Assembly: GCA_963789175.1 (NCBI GenBank)
Contig: CAWBJO010000006.1
Location: 62,001 to 126,000, forward strand
Source: CAWBJO01 sp963789175
GTDB taxonomy: Bacteria; Pseudomonadota; Alphaproteobacteria; Rhizobiales; Aestuariivirgaceae
DNA: 64,000 nt
Direction: 5' to 3'
The notes below the pieces were generated by a model. The model made no database searches. It was not told where the DNA came from and worked only from the letters and a program-made list of their open reading frames with translations. Positions 1 to 7,638 of this stretch are shown here, in pieces. The position numbers and the translations under genes are program-made. Numbering within the stretch: position 1 is the first letter of the stretch; every line of letters begins with the position of its first letter.

Positions 1-752
1 CAGATAAACTGGGCGAGGGCGGGCAGGGGGAGGGCGTGGGCGAGGTTGAGCGGACGGCCATTGCCGTCGCTGAGGGTGCTGACAACCATGCCCACGAGCT
101 CTCCGCGGTCGTTGAAAACGGGTCCGCCGGACTCGCCCTTCTTGGTATCCATCCTCAGCACCATGGCGTCGGGGTAGCCGAAGCCCTGATAGGCGACGGC
201 GCGACCGAAGCTCATCGATTCGATCTGGCCGAATCGGGCCGTATCGGTCTGCGCATGGGGCTTGCCGAGGGTGAAAATGGGCGTTCCCGACTTCAGGCAG
301 GCCTGGCGGGACGGGTGAACGGCGGTCCCTGCATAGCCGTTGAGCTTCACCAGCGCCATGTCGTAGCTCGGGCGGACGTCCACGACCTTGCCGGAGTAGA
401 TCCGGCCGTCGGGGCCGCGGGCGCTGACGGAGAAATCCTTCTTGATGGCGACGTGGCCGGCGGTGAGGACATAGCCCGCCGAATCAACGACGAAGCCGCT
501 GCCGGCCGTCACGGCCATCGAGCGCTTGCTGTCCCCCTTGACGCCCTTCTGCTGGTTGTCGCTGATGATGAGGGTGACGTAGCTCGGATTGGCGTTCGCG
601 ACGAGGCCGGAATAGGCGGCCGGCACCTGGGCGCTGGCGGGAATGGCGCCGGCATCGACGCTGATGACGCGATCCCCGAACTCGGCCTGCTGGAAGACGC
701 AAGATGCAAGTCCGAAAGCGAGCGAGATCACCGAAGCAAGCCGCAAATACAT
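1..752 (-). CDS. Trypsin-like (S1C) serine protease, probable lipoprotein, 3' end cut by window edge
   Basis: The frame read leftward from ATG at 752 stays open to base 1, so the C-terminus lies outside the window; about 250 residues are visible. The N-terminus is a hydrophobic signal ending in a lipobox-like LASC with Cys18, which suggests an envelope lipoprotein. The chymotrypsin-fold triad is complete: His100 in TAGHVA, Asp131 in SYDMALVKL and Ser208 in GESGGPVF. This is the DegP/S1C-like core; whether a PDZ domain follows cannot be seen. It probably processes or degrades periplasmic proteins, but the substrate is unknown. It is transcribed away from the porins, downstream of porin A, with a 210 bp gap that holds the porin terminator and its own leader. 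Confidence 0.85.
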   Translation of the reverse strand, partial: MYLRLASVISLAFGLASCVFQQAEFGDRVISVDAGAIPASAQVPAAYSGLVANANPSYVTLIISDNQQKGVKGDSKRSMAVTAGSGFVVDSAGYVLTAGHVAIKKDFSVSARGPDGRIYSGKVVDVRPSYDMALVKLNGYAGTAVHPSRQACLKSGTPIFTLGKPHAQTDTARFGQIESMSFGRAVAYQGFGYPDAMVLRMDTKKGESGGPVFNDRGELVGMVVSTLSDGNGRPLNLAHALPLPALAQFI

Positions 753-813
753 GCAATCCTCAAACAATCGGTAGCCGTCCCTGTCGAACATTTCCTAACA
801 GCGACGTCCGGGA

Positions 814-843
814 ATAACAAGCTAAGCGGGGCTTACCCATCAA
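814..843 (-). promoter_or_regulatory. Weak candidate promoter for the serine protease
   Basis: On the minus strand a TTGATG -35-like hexamer (838-843) and a TGTTAT -10-like hexamer (814-819) are 18 bp apart, about 60 bp upstream of the protease ATG. This is only a sequence match. Confidence 0.25.
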
Positions 844-904
844 GATCGGCCGGGACCGATACAACTTTGCAACAGCGACGCTGAGGAACGGGCAGCTCCA
901 AAAG

Positions 905-936
905 CAGATCGGCCCGCGGGTTTCCCGGCGGGCCAA
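905..936 (-). terminator. Hairpin terminator of porin A
   Basis: About 27 bases past the porin A stop, the minus strand can form a GC-rich hairpin (GGCCCG arm against CGGGCC arm, 911-934, one bulge, AAA loop), followed by a short CTTTT run. The sequence resembles the clearer terminator of porin B. Confidence 0.55.
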
Positions 937-962
937 TCCTTTGATTTCGTTAAGCGTTCAGC

Positions 963-2275
963 TTAGAAGCGGAACCAGGCTCCGAAGCCGGCGGTGATGT
1001 TGGTGAACTCATCATCCTCGTCGTCTTCCTGCTGGTTCCAGCCGACGCCCCAACCCAGGGTCAGCTGGTCGACGGGATCCCAGTAAAGGGCGCCGCCGAT
1101 GCTCATGAGCTTCTCGACCTGATCGGCATCGTTCGTGATTTCGTCAGCTTCGTGATCGAGATCCGTGTAGCCGAAGTCGAGTTCCAAAGACATGTTGCTG
1201 GCGAAGCTCAACACCGCAAGGATGCTGGCGCTCCAGAAACGCATGTCGTTCTCGGCAAGGTTCGAGGTGCCGAAGACGGCTGGCGTATAGCCGTCACCCT
1301 TGTTGGCGGCAGCTTCAATGCGAAGCATGTCGCCGAGGTGCCCGATGACGCCGACGCCGACCATCCAGTTGTCGTCGGTATCAGCAAAGGCGACCGGAAT
1401 CAGCAAGAGCATTCAGCGTCGAGTCGTCTTCTTCCCAGATGGCGCTGGCATTGATCAGGAACGAGCCTGTGTCAAAGCCGATATAGCCCGCAACAGCCGG
1501 AATATCGCCCACGTCGTTGTCTTCGAGAGCGGCGGCCAGCGTGAGCCCACCGTTGTTGTAGGTGAGACGGAACGAGGAGACGCTCTGGTTGGTCGGACCG
1601 GCGTTGAAGCCGTTCAGAACCGCGTTGCCGTTCCAGTCAACCGAAGCCTGGATAGCCGCGAGGCTGTCCGTGTAGCCGGCACCCAGCTGGAGGTTTGGCG
1701 TCATCTGCCAATAGCCCCAGATGATGTTCATGTCGGCCGCATCGCCATCGGTGCCCTGCAGACGGATGGTGCCGCCCACTTCGCCGATCGCGGTTTCGGT
1801 CTTGCCATCGATGCGCAGACGACCACGAGTCGTGATGTCGAAGAAGTTCGTGTCGAGAGCACCGTCGAGCGGTAACAACATCATCGGCGTCGAGGTCGAT
1901 GTCGCCATCGTTCTCGTCATCGATGTAGAGCAGGCGGGCGCGAATTTCGCCCGACACCGTCACTTCGGAAACCGGCGCCGGAAGATCGGCGGTCGGCGTC
2001 ACGGCGATGGTGTAGCCCTGGTGTTCGCGCAGCTGCTCGCTGGCGCGCATCGGCAGGATTTCATTGTAGGAAAGCTGCCCCTTGCGAACCGAGATGAGCT
2101 TGGCACCAGCAGGCAAGCTCGGCGCCGGCTGGGTTTCAAGCGACTGCACACGCGACTGCAAAGTCTCGAGCTGGGCTTTCAAAGCCGACAGCTCATCCGC
2201 TTGCGCCCCCGTTGCCATGACACCCAGTGCCGCGCCACCGAGAAGCGCTCTACGGAGCCACTTCGTATTGGTCAT
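963..2275 (-). pseudogene. Porin A, alphaproteobacterial porin family, two frameshifts
   Basis: Outer-membrane beta-barrel porin. The start (MTNTKWLRRALLGG, ATG at 2275) carries a signal peptide ending near AQADE, then a short coiled coil (LKAQLETLQSRVQSLE), then barrel strands, ending in the C-terminal Phe of ITAGFGAWFRF. The coding sequence needs three frames: the first runs to about 1890, the second covers about 1870-1410, the third about 1400-963. Both breaks fall in Asp-rich loop segments. The equivalent stretch of intact porin C reads through in one frame. It lies in tandem with porin B, with only a few base differences over long stretches. It could be a real pseudogene, a gene-conversion product, or an assembly or consensus error in a near-identical repeat. 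Confidence 0.8.
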
Positions 2276-2309
2276 TCGAATCTCTCCCAATCTTGGAGTT
2301 AAGTGAACT

Positions 2310-2338
2310 CCTCCGATCCCCTGCAATGGTTTTGGAGG
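2310..2338 (-). promoter_or_regulatory. Conserved 5'-UTR stem shared by the three porins (copy A)
   Basis: Arms CCTCC (2334-2338 read on the minus strand) and GGAGG (2310-2314) enclose an ACC...GGGGATC core. It lies about 35 bases upstream of the start codon, and a TTGGGAGA ribosome site follows. The same layout precedes porins B and C. Confidence 0.45.
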
Positions 2339-2469
2339 CGATGCGCGACACACCTCGCACATTCGCCTTCTAGGAAGCCCTGTTAAGGTTAATTAACGAT
2401 TAATTCCCGCGAGGAAATGCGCCGGCTTCAACTGCTGTGACATGGGAGCAACAGGAGGGCGGAGGCGGG

Positions 2470-2502
2470 AAAAGAGATTGGCCCGTGCAGAACACGGGCC
2501 AA
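2470..2502 (-). terminator. Rho-independent terminator of porin B
   Basis: Perfect 10 bp stem on the minus strand, TTGGCCCGTG against CACGGGCCAA (2478-2487 and 2493-2502), 5-base loop, followed by TCTCTTTT. It lies 26 bases after the porin B stop and separates B from the leader of A. Confidence 0.85.
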
Positions 2503-2528
2503 CCGTTTGATTTCGTTAGATCAGACGA

Positions 2529-3840
2529 CTAGAAGCGGAACCAGGCGCCGAAGCCGGCGGTGATGTTCGGTAGACGCAGTCGCATCCATCGTCGTCTTCC
2601 TGCTTGTTCCAGCCCACGCCCCAGCCCAGGGTCAGCTGGTCGACGGGATCCCAGTAAAGGGCGCCGCCGATGCTCATGAGCTTCTCGACCTGATTCGGCA
2701 TCGAAACGCGATTTCGTCATCTTCGTGATTCGAGATCGGTATAACCGAAGTCGAGCTCGAGAGACAGGTTGTTGCCGAAGCTCAACACAGCCAGCACGCT
2801 GGCGCTCCAGAACTTGAGGTCGTTCTCTTGAACGTTCGACAAGCCGAAGATGGCAGGCGTATAGCCTTCACCGGTATTGGCCGCGGCTTCAATGCGGAGC
2901 ATGTCGCCGAGGTTGCCGATGACGCCGCCGCCGACCATCCAGTTGTCATTCGTGTCGACGAAGGCGACTACGGTTGTATCGTCTTCTTCCCAGATGGCGT
3001 TGGCACTGATCAGGAACGAGCCTGTGTCAAAGCCGATGTAGCCCGCAACAGCCGGAATATCGCCCACGTCGTTGTCTTCGAGAGCGGCGGCCAGCGTGAG
3101 CCCACCGTTGGTGTAGGTGAGACGGAACGAAGAGACGCTCTGGTTGGTCGGACCGGCGTTGAAGCCGTTCAGAACCGCGTTGCCGTTCCAGTCAACCGAG
3201 GCCTGGATAGCCGCGAGGCTGTCCGTGTAGCCGGCACCCAGCTGGAGGTTTGGCGTCATCTGCCAATAGCCCCAGATGATGTTCATGTCGGCCGCATCGC
3301 CATCGGTGCCCTGCAGACGGATGGTGCCGCCCACTTCGCCGATCGCGGTTTCGGTCTTGCCATCGATGCGCAGACGACCACGGGTCGTGATGTCGAAGAA
3401 GTTCGTGTCGAAGCCATGCAGCCTCGTCGGCGGATCGAAAACGATCATCGGCATCGAGGTCGATGTCCGCCATCGTTCTCGTCATCGATGTAGAGCAGGC
3501 GGGCGCGGATTTCGCCCGACACCGTCACCTCGGAAACCGGCGCCGGAAGATCGGCGGTCGGCGTCACGGCGATGGTGTAGCCCTGGTGTTCGCGCAGCTG
3601 CTCGCTGGCGCGCATCGGCAGGATTTCATTGTAGGAAAGCTGCCCCTTGCGAACCGTGAGGAGCTTGGCGCCCGGAGGAAGCGTGGGAGCCGGCTGGCTC
3701 TCAAGCGACTGCACACGCGACTGCAAAGCTTCCAGCTGTGCTTTCAGTGCGGAGAGCTCGTCAGCCTGTGCACCGGAGGCCATGACACCGAGTGCCGCAC
3801 CACCGAGAAGCGCCCGACGGAGCCACTTCGTGTTTGTCAT
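2529..3840 (-). pseudogene. Porin B, tandem near-copy of porin A, multiply frameshifted
   Basis: Same porin family: start MTNTKWLRRALLGG (ATG at 3840), signal peptide, coiled coil (LKAQLEALQSRVQSLE), barrel, terminal FGAWFRF. The reading frame is broken near 3475 and 3430 (Asp-rich loop). Around 2700-2745, three one-base insertions relative to porin A (a 57 versus 54 base segment, including GATC to GAATC twice) create a stop but restore frame. A last shift lies near 2560-2585. The segments between breaks are well preserved, with conserved strands such as NIIWGYWQMTPNLQLG. As for porin A, either decay or consensus error between paralogues could explain this. Confidence 0.8.
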
Positions 3841-3875
3841 AATTGTTATCTCCCAACTACTGGTTTTGGCGTTCC

Positions 3876-3905
3876 CCCCCGATCCCCTGCATTCGGTATT
3901 GGAGG
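3876..3905 (-). promoter_or_regulatory. Conserved 5'-UTR stem shared by the three porins (copy B)
   Basis: On the minus strand CCTCC (3901-3905) can pair with GGGGG (3876-3880). In copy A the partner is GGAGG, so the change still allows pairing through a wobble. The inner ACC and GGGGATC parts are the same as in copy A. Confidence 0.45.
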
Positions 3906-3982
3906 CGGTGCACGAGGCAAGTCGTACACGACGTCATTGAGCGGTTTACCTAGATTCGGGTCAACCGAATCGGCACTTCGTT

Positions 3983-4011
3983 TAAATATTCGGAAACGGC
4001 TGTGCTGTAAA
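3983..4011 (-). promoter_or_regulatory. Candidate promoter of porin B
   Basis: Minus-strand TTTACA (4006-4011) and TATTTA (3983-3988) are separated by 17 bp, which would give a leader of about 135 bases containing the inverted repeat at 3953-3971 and the conserved stem. Confidence 0.4.
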
Positions 4012-4231
4012 AACCACAGAAAACTACTTGGAATTGTAGCAAAAAATTACGATCTACTTTGAGTTACAGATTAATTTCGCGGCGGAATTGCGCAAGACCG
4101 CTCGGTACAGCCACCGATGATTTGTCGAAGCAAAACGGAATACTTCGAGTCGGCAGGACGGCGCGCGGCAAGCTTCAGCGAAAGCGCCGGCGATTTATCC
4201 GTATACGGATGATTTTCCGGAACGCGCCGCT

Positions 4232-4912
4232 TCAAACCGGCGATGTGGTTTTCGGCGGCCGCGGCGCACGGCGCTTTGGAGGAGCCGCCGCCTTTTTCGG
4301 CTTGGACTCATTCGAGCCTTCCGAGCCGTAAATACGGGCGAATTCCGCTTCGTTGCCATCGGCGAGAAGCTTCGCCTGCTCGAGCCACTTTTCGCGGGCG
4401 ATCCGTCCCTTGAACTTCAGGTGGCTCTCGATCCACTGGACCTGGTCCTCGGTCCAGCCGCCCACCTGGTCGTAATGGAAGATCCCGAGGGTGTGGAGCG
4501 TGCGTTCGATCTTGGGTCCGATGCCGGAGACCCGCTGCAGCTTGTCGGGCTGTCCGGCCCGGGGCGCGGGGATGCCTTTTGGCCGCTCGCCGAGGATCGT
4601 CGGAGTGACCGCGGCCGCGGGCTTTCGCTCGGGTTTGTCGGCGGCTGCCTCGGTCTTCCGCTCGGCTTTCCGGGCTGTTTCAGCGGCCGTTGCGGCCTTC
4701 GGCTTCGCCGGCCGCTGGGGCGCCTTCGGGCGAGGCGAAGGAGGTGCGCGCCGGGGCGTTTCGGCTGGAAGGGCCGGAACGGGCATTTCTCGCGCGGAGG
4801 TGGCAGCGGCGGTGCGGGGGCCGAACGCCATCTTCAGGATGCAGCCCAGGATACAGCCGACGAAGAAGGCCAAGAGAATCCACAGAAGGAGTTCCAACAC
4901 CGGCTCAGACAT
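4232..4912 (-). CDS. Membrane-anchored protein with C-terminal helix-hairpin-helix module
   Basis: 226 residues. Residues 5-30 form one hydrophobic segment (LLLWILLAFFVGCILGCIL) that should anchor the protein in the inner membrane. A low-complexity Ala/Pro/Lys/Glu linker of roughly 85 residues follows. Then comes a compact module containing SGIGPKIERTLHTLGI and FKGRIAREKWLEQAK, which resembles the HHH-like extension seen on some alphaproteobacterial NADH dehydrogenase, L21 and S2 proteins. A basic Pro/Lys tail ends the protein. The same module occurs at the C-terminus of ribosomal protein S2 (rpsB) in this window. Function is unknown; a nucleic-acid or ribosome-contacting role would be a guess. 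A tiny membrane-protein gene ends 21 bases upstream on the same strand. Confidence 0.75.
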   Translation of the reverse strand: MSEPVLELLLWILLAFFVGCILGCILKMAFGPRTAAATSAREMPVPALPAETPRRAPPSPRPKAPQRPAKPKAATAAETARKAERKTEAAADKPERKPAAAVTPTILGERPKGIPAPRAGQPDKLQRVSGIGPKIERTLHTLGIFHYDQVGGWTEDQVQWIESHLKFKGRIAREKWLEQAKLLADGNEAEFARIYGSEGSNESKPKKAAAPPKRRAPRPPKTTSPV

Positions 4913-4933
4913 GCGTTCCCCTAGCCCGCCAAC

Positions 4934-5068
4934 TCACCGCGAGGGCGACGACCCTTTGCGATAGGACATCCACCCGACAACGATACCCGCAAGAAGGGCA
5001 AGGCCCAGCCAGGCCCAGTTTTGCTCGGCAATTCTGGCCCATTCCCCCAAAAAGGCGGCAAGGTCCAT
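4934..5068 (-). CDS. Small single-pass membrane protein, unknown
   Basis: About 44 residues if started at the ATG at 5068 (MDLAAFLGEWARIAEQNW...). It has one hydrophobic helix (WLGLALLAGIVVGWM) and a basic tail (YRKGSSPSR). A GGAGG lies 12 bases upstream; other in-frame starts are ATGs at 5080 and 5176, so the N-terminus is unsettled. It lies 21 bases upstream of the HHH membrane-protein gene on the same strand and may be cotranscribed with it. Too short to assign to a family. Confidence 0.45.
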   Translation of the reverse strand: MDLAAFLGEWARIAEQNWAWLGLALLAGIVVGWMSYRKGSSPSR

Positions 5069-5273
5069 GCGTCGCCCCATCCTCCGAAGATCCGATACCC
5101 CGATTGATAGCACGTCGCCGTCCGCACGCGTAAGCGGGCCGATGGTTGCACCCCAGCGGATGGTTGATTGCTTCACGTATAGCGTGTGTGCCCTTTAGGA
5201 CACAACCGGAATTAATGCGAATGCAGGGTGCCCGCATGAGTTGATCCCTCAAGGGTCATCTGCAACTATCACT

Positions 5274-5293
5274 GTGCATGCGATTCCATGCAC
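5274..5293. promoter_or_regulatory. Perfect inverted repeat upstream of porin C
   Basis: GTGCATG-N6-CATGCAC, a perfect 7 bp dyad about 70 bases before the porin C start and directly upstream of its leader stem. It may be an operator or an extension of the leader structure. Confidence 0.4.
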
Positions 5294-5295
5294 AA

Positions 5296-5325
5296 CCTCC
5301 AGGACCGCAAACGGGGTAGCGGGGG
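5296..5325 (+). promoter_or_regulatory. Conserved 5'-UTR stem shared by the three porins (copy C)
   Basis: CCTCC (5296-5300) and GGGGG (5321-5325) can pair around an ACC...GGGG core, 36 bases before the start codon. The TTGGGAGA ribosome site follows as in copies A and B. Confidence 0.45.
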
Positions 5326-5361
5326 TTTTTTCCTCAACTCCATAGAATTGGGAGAACCATA

Positions 5362-6717
5362 ATGACGAATACGAAGTGGCTCCGTCGGGCGCTTCTCGGT
5401 GGTGCGGCACTTGGTGTCCTGGCCACTGGTGCACAAGCCGACGAGCTCTCCGCACTGAAGGACCAGCTTGCGGCTCTGCAGTCCCGCGTATCCCAGCTCG
5501 AATCGTCACCCTCGGACCTGCCGGCCGGTGCGAAGCTCATCACGGTTCGCAAGGGCCAGCTCTCGTACAACGAGATCCTGCCGATGCGGGCGAGCGAGCA
5601 GCTGCGCGGTCACCAGGGCTACACGATCGCCGTCACGCCGACCGCCGACATGCCGGCTCCGGTCTCGGAGGTTACGGTATCGGCCGAGATTCGCACTCGG
5701 TTGCTGTTCAGCGACGACAGCGTCAACAATGACGATGGTGACAATGACGCCGCCGTGGCTGGTGACGAGGGCATCGACCTCGATGCCGACGGGGACCTCG
5801 GCGAAGCAAGCAATGCCTTGGGCTTCGACACCGACAACCTGGGCATCACGACCCGTGGGCGCCTGCGCGTCGACGGAAAGACCGAGACGTCCATCGGCGA
5901 AGTCGGCGGCACGATCCGCCTGCAAGGCGTGGATGGCGGCAACCCCATCATGAACATCATCTGGGGCTACTGGCAGATGACGCCGAACCTGCAGCTCGGC
6001 GGCGGCTACACGGACAGCCTCGCCGCGATCCAGGCCGGCGTCGACTGGAATGGCAATGCGGTGCTCAACGGCTTCAACGCCGGGCCGACGAACCACAGCG
6101 TCTCCCAGTTCCGCCTGACCTACAGCGAAGGCGGGCTGACGCTCGCAGCATCGCTGGAGGACAACGACAGTGGCGACGTTCCGGCGGTTGCTGGATATAT
6201 CGGGTTCGACACCGGTTCGCTCCTTCTCACCGCCAGCGCGGTCTGGGAAGAAGACGACACGACGGGCGTCGATACCGACGACAACTGGATGGTGGGTGCC
6301 GGCGTGATCGGTCACCTTGGCGACATGTTCCGCCTCGAAGTGGCGGCCAACATGGGCGAGGGCTACGAACACGGCGTCTACGGCAACCAGACCAGCGGCG
6401 AGAACGACATGGGCTATTGGGCAGCCAACGCTCTCGGCGTCGTCAGCTTCGCCAGCAACATGTCGCTCGAGCTCGACTTCGGCTACAGCAACCTCGATCA
6501 CGAACGGGACGATCTCCTCGTATCGAGCGGACCGGACGACGACGACGTCTACAACGACCAGGTCGACAAGCTGTGGAGCGCGGGTGCCGCGGTCTACTGG
6601 GATCCGGTCGATCAGCTGACGCTGGGCTGGGGTGCGGGTTGGAACGAGCAGTCGGACAACGACGGCACGGACTACACCAACATCACGGCGGGCTTCGGCG
6701 CCTGGTTCCGCTTCTAG
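5362..6717 (+). CDS. Porin C, intact alphaproteobacterial porin
   Basis: 451 residues in one open frame. Signal peptide (MTNTKWLRRALLGG... to AQADE), coiled coil (LKDQLAALQSRVSQLE), then an outer-membrane beta-barrel that ends in FGAWFRF with terminal Phe, the usual signal for barrel assembly by BamA. Asp-rich segments (around residues 115-150 and 385-400) are probably surface loops; these are the same places where porins A and B lose frame. It should form the general diffusion pore for small hydrophilic solutes. The start is set by TTGGGAGA seven bases upstream. It is divergent from the HHH gene pair and followed by a strong terminator. Confidence 0.92.
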   Translation: MTNTKWLRRALLGGAALGVLATGAQADELSALKDQLAALQSRVSQLESSPSDLPAGAKLITVRKGQLSYNEILPMRASEQLRGHQGYTIAVTPTADMPAPVSEVTVSAEIRTRLLFSDDSVNNDDGDNDAAVAGDEGIDLDADGDLGEASNALGFDTDNLGITTRGRLRVDGKTETSIGEVGGTIRLQGVDGGNPIMNIIWGYWQMTPNLQLGGGYTDSLAAIQAGVDWNGNAVLNGFNAGPTNHSVSQFRLTYSEGGLTLAASLEDNDSGDVPAVAGYIGFDTGSLLLTASAVWEEDDTTGVDTDDNWMVGAGVIGHLGDMFRLEVAANMGEGYEHGVYGNQTSGENDMGYWAANALGVVSFASNMSLELDFGYSNLDHERDDLLVSSGPDDDDVYNDQVDKLWSAGAAVYWDPVDQLTLGWGAGWNEQSDNDGTDYTNITAGFGAWFRF

Positions 6718-6736
6718 TCGATCGAAACCAAACTGG

Positions 6737-6770
6737 AGGGCTCGCCACTTCGGCGGGCCCTTTCTCTTTT
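6737..6770 (+). terminator. Rho-independent terminator of porin C
   Basis: Ten-base arms AGGGCTCGCC (6737-6746) and GGCGGGCCCT (6752-6761) pair with one wobble around a 5-base loop, followed by TTTCTCTTTT. It lies 20 bases after the porin stop. Confidence 0.85.
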
Positions 6771-6777
6771 CATCCAC

Positions 6778-7638
6778 CTAGTGCCCGCCGATGGCATCGC
6801 AAGCCGCAAGCCACTCGGTGATGACCGCCCGGCTTTCCGGCTCGTCGAGGAACGGAACGTGGCCGCGATCCATGACCGTCGCCGCAATGAGTCTGGGATG
6901 CATGGCCTTCATGCGGTCGACAGTTTCCACCGATAGGAAATCGGAATGCTCGGCGCGCAGCACGGCCGCCGGCTTCGGGACCAAAGCGGCGAAATAGGTC
7001 CACAGTTCCGGCAGCGCGTCGGCGTCCACCGGCGTGGGCGGCAGGCCCTGCACGAGACGGGCATCGTAGTCGTAGCGAATGCCGGCGGGCGTCTCCCGAA
7101 ACAGCCGCGCCGCAAAATCGCGCCACTCTCTTTCGGATAGCGACTCGAAACCGGGACTCGTGCGCTTCAAGGCATCGATCGCTGCATCCCAGCTCTTGAA
7201 CGTATCCGCTCGGCCGACCGTGTTCGCCAGCCGAAACAAGCCTGCGATGTCGATCCGCGGCCCGATGTCGTTCAGGAGCGCACCCGCCAGCCGGTCGGCG
7301 TGGAGCGATGCCATCAACATGGCAATGATGCCGCCGCGCGAGGTGCCGATCACGGCGACTCGGTCGATGGCCAGCCGGTCGAGTAGGAGAATCGCATCGG
7401 CGAGCTCCTGCAGGGGATGATAGGTCTTCCAGTCGTTCGCATAGTCCGAACGGCCGCGACCGCGATAGTCCATGGTGACGATGCGACGCTCAGGCGGAAG
7501 CCACGCCAGAAGCGGCTCGAAATCCTTCGCATTGCGGGTAAGGCCGCTGAGACAGAGGAGGGGTGTGCGCGGCGACGCGGCGGGACCGTGCGACGCCGCG
7601 TGAAGCTTCAGACCGTCGGGAGTTCGAAGCTCAATCAC
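6778..7638 (-). CDS. Alpha/beta hydrolase
   Basis: 286 residues with GTG start. Alpha/beta-hydrolase fold: oxyanion-side motif LCLSGLTRN, nucleophile elbow GTSRGG (Ser), and catalytic His in DRGHVPFLDEP near the C-terminus. The substrate cannot be told; esterases and lactonases share this layout. The start overlaps the stop of the lytic transglycosylase gene by 8 bases, so the two are probably translationally coupled, which hints at but does not prove a role in envelope or ester turnover. It faces porin C tail to tail. Confidence 0.85.
   Translation of the reverse strand: MIELRTPDGLKLHAASHGPAASPRTPLLCLSGLTRNAKDFEPLLAWLPPERRIVTMDYRGRGRSDYANDWKTYHPLQELADAILLLDRLAIDRVAVIGTSRGGIIAMLMASLHADRLAGALLNDIGPRIDIAGLFRLANTVGRADTFKSWDAAIDALKRTSPGFESLSEREWRDFAARLFRETPAGIRYDYDARLVQGLPPTPVDADALPELWTYFAALVPKPAAVLRAEHSDFLSVETVDRMKAMHPRLIAATVMDRGHVPFLDEPESRAVITEWLAACDAIGGH

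Larger units (their letters stand above)
3841..4231. other. AT-rich intergenic region upstream of porin B
   Basis: This 391-base stretch has no convincing gene. It contains the porin B ribosome site and leader stem, a perfect inverted repeat GATTCGG-N5-CCGAATC (3953-3971), and a notably AT-rich tract at about 3975-4080 in an otherwise GC-rich window. That composition suits a promoter region reading leftward into porin B. The right end is the 3' flank of the HHH membrane-protein gene. Confidence 0.6.

Noticed and set aside
36..884. Plus-strand 282-codon frame at the left edge
   Set aside because: The minus strand encodes a serine protease with complete His-Asp-Ser triad over the same bases.
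5506..6777. 423-codon frame antisense to porin C
   Set aside because: Shadow; porin C has signal peptide, coiled coil and terminal Phe.
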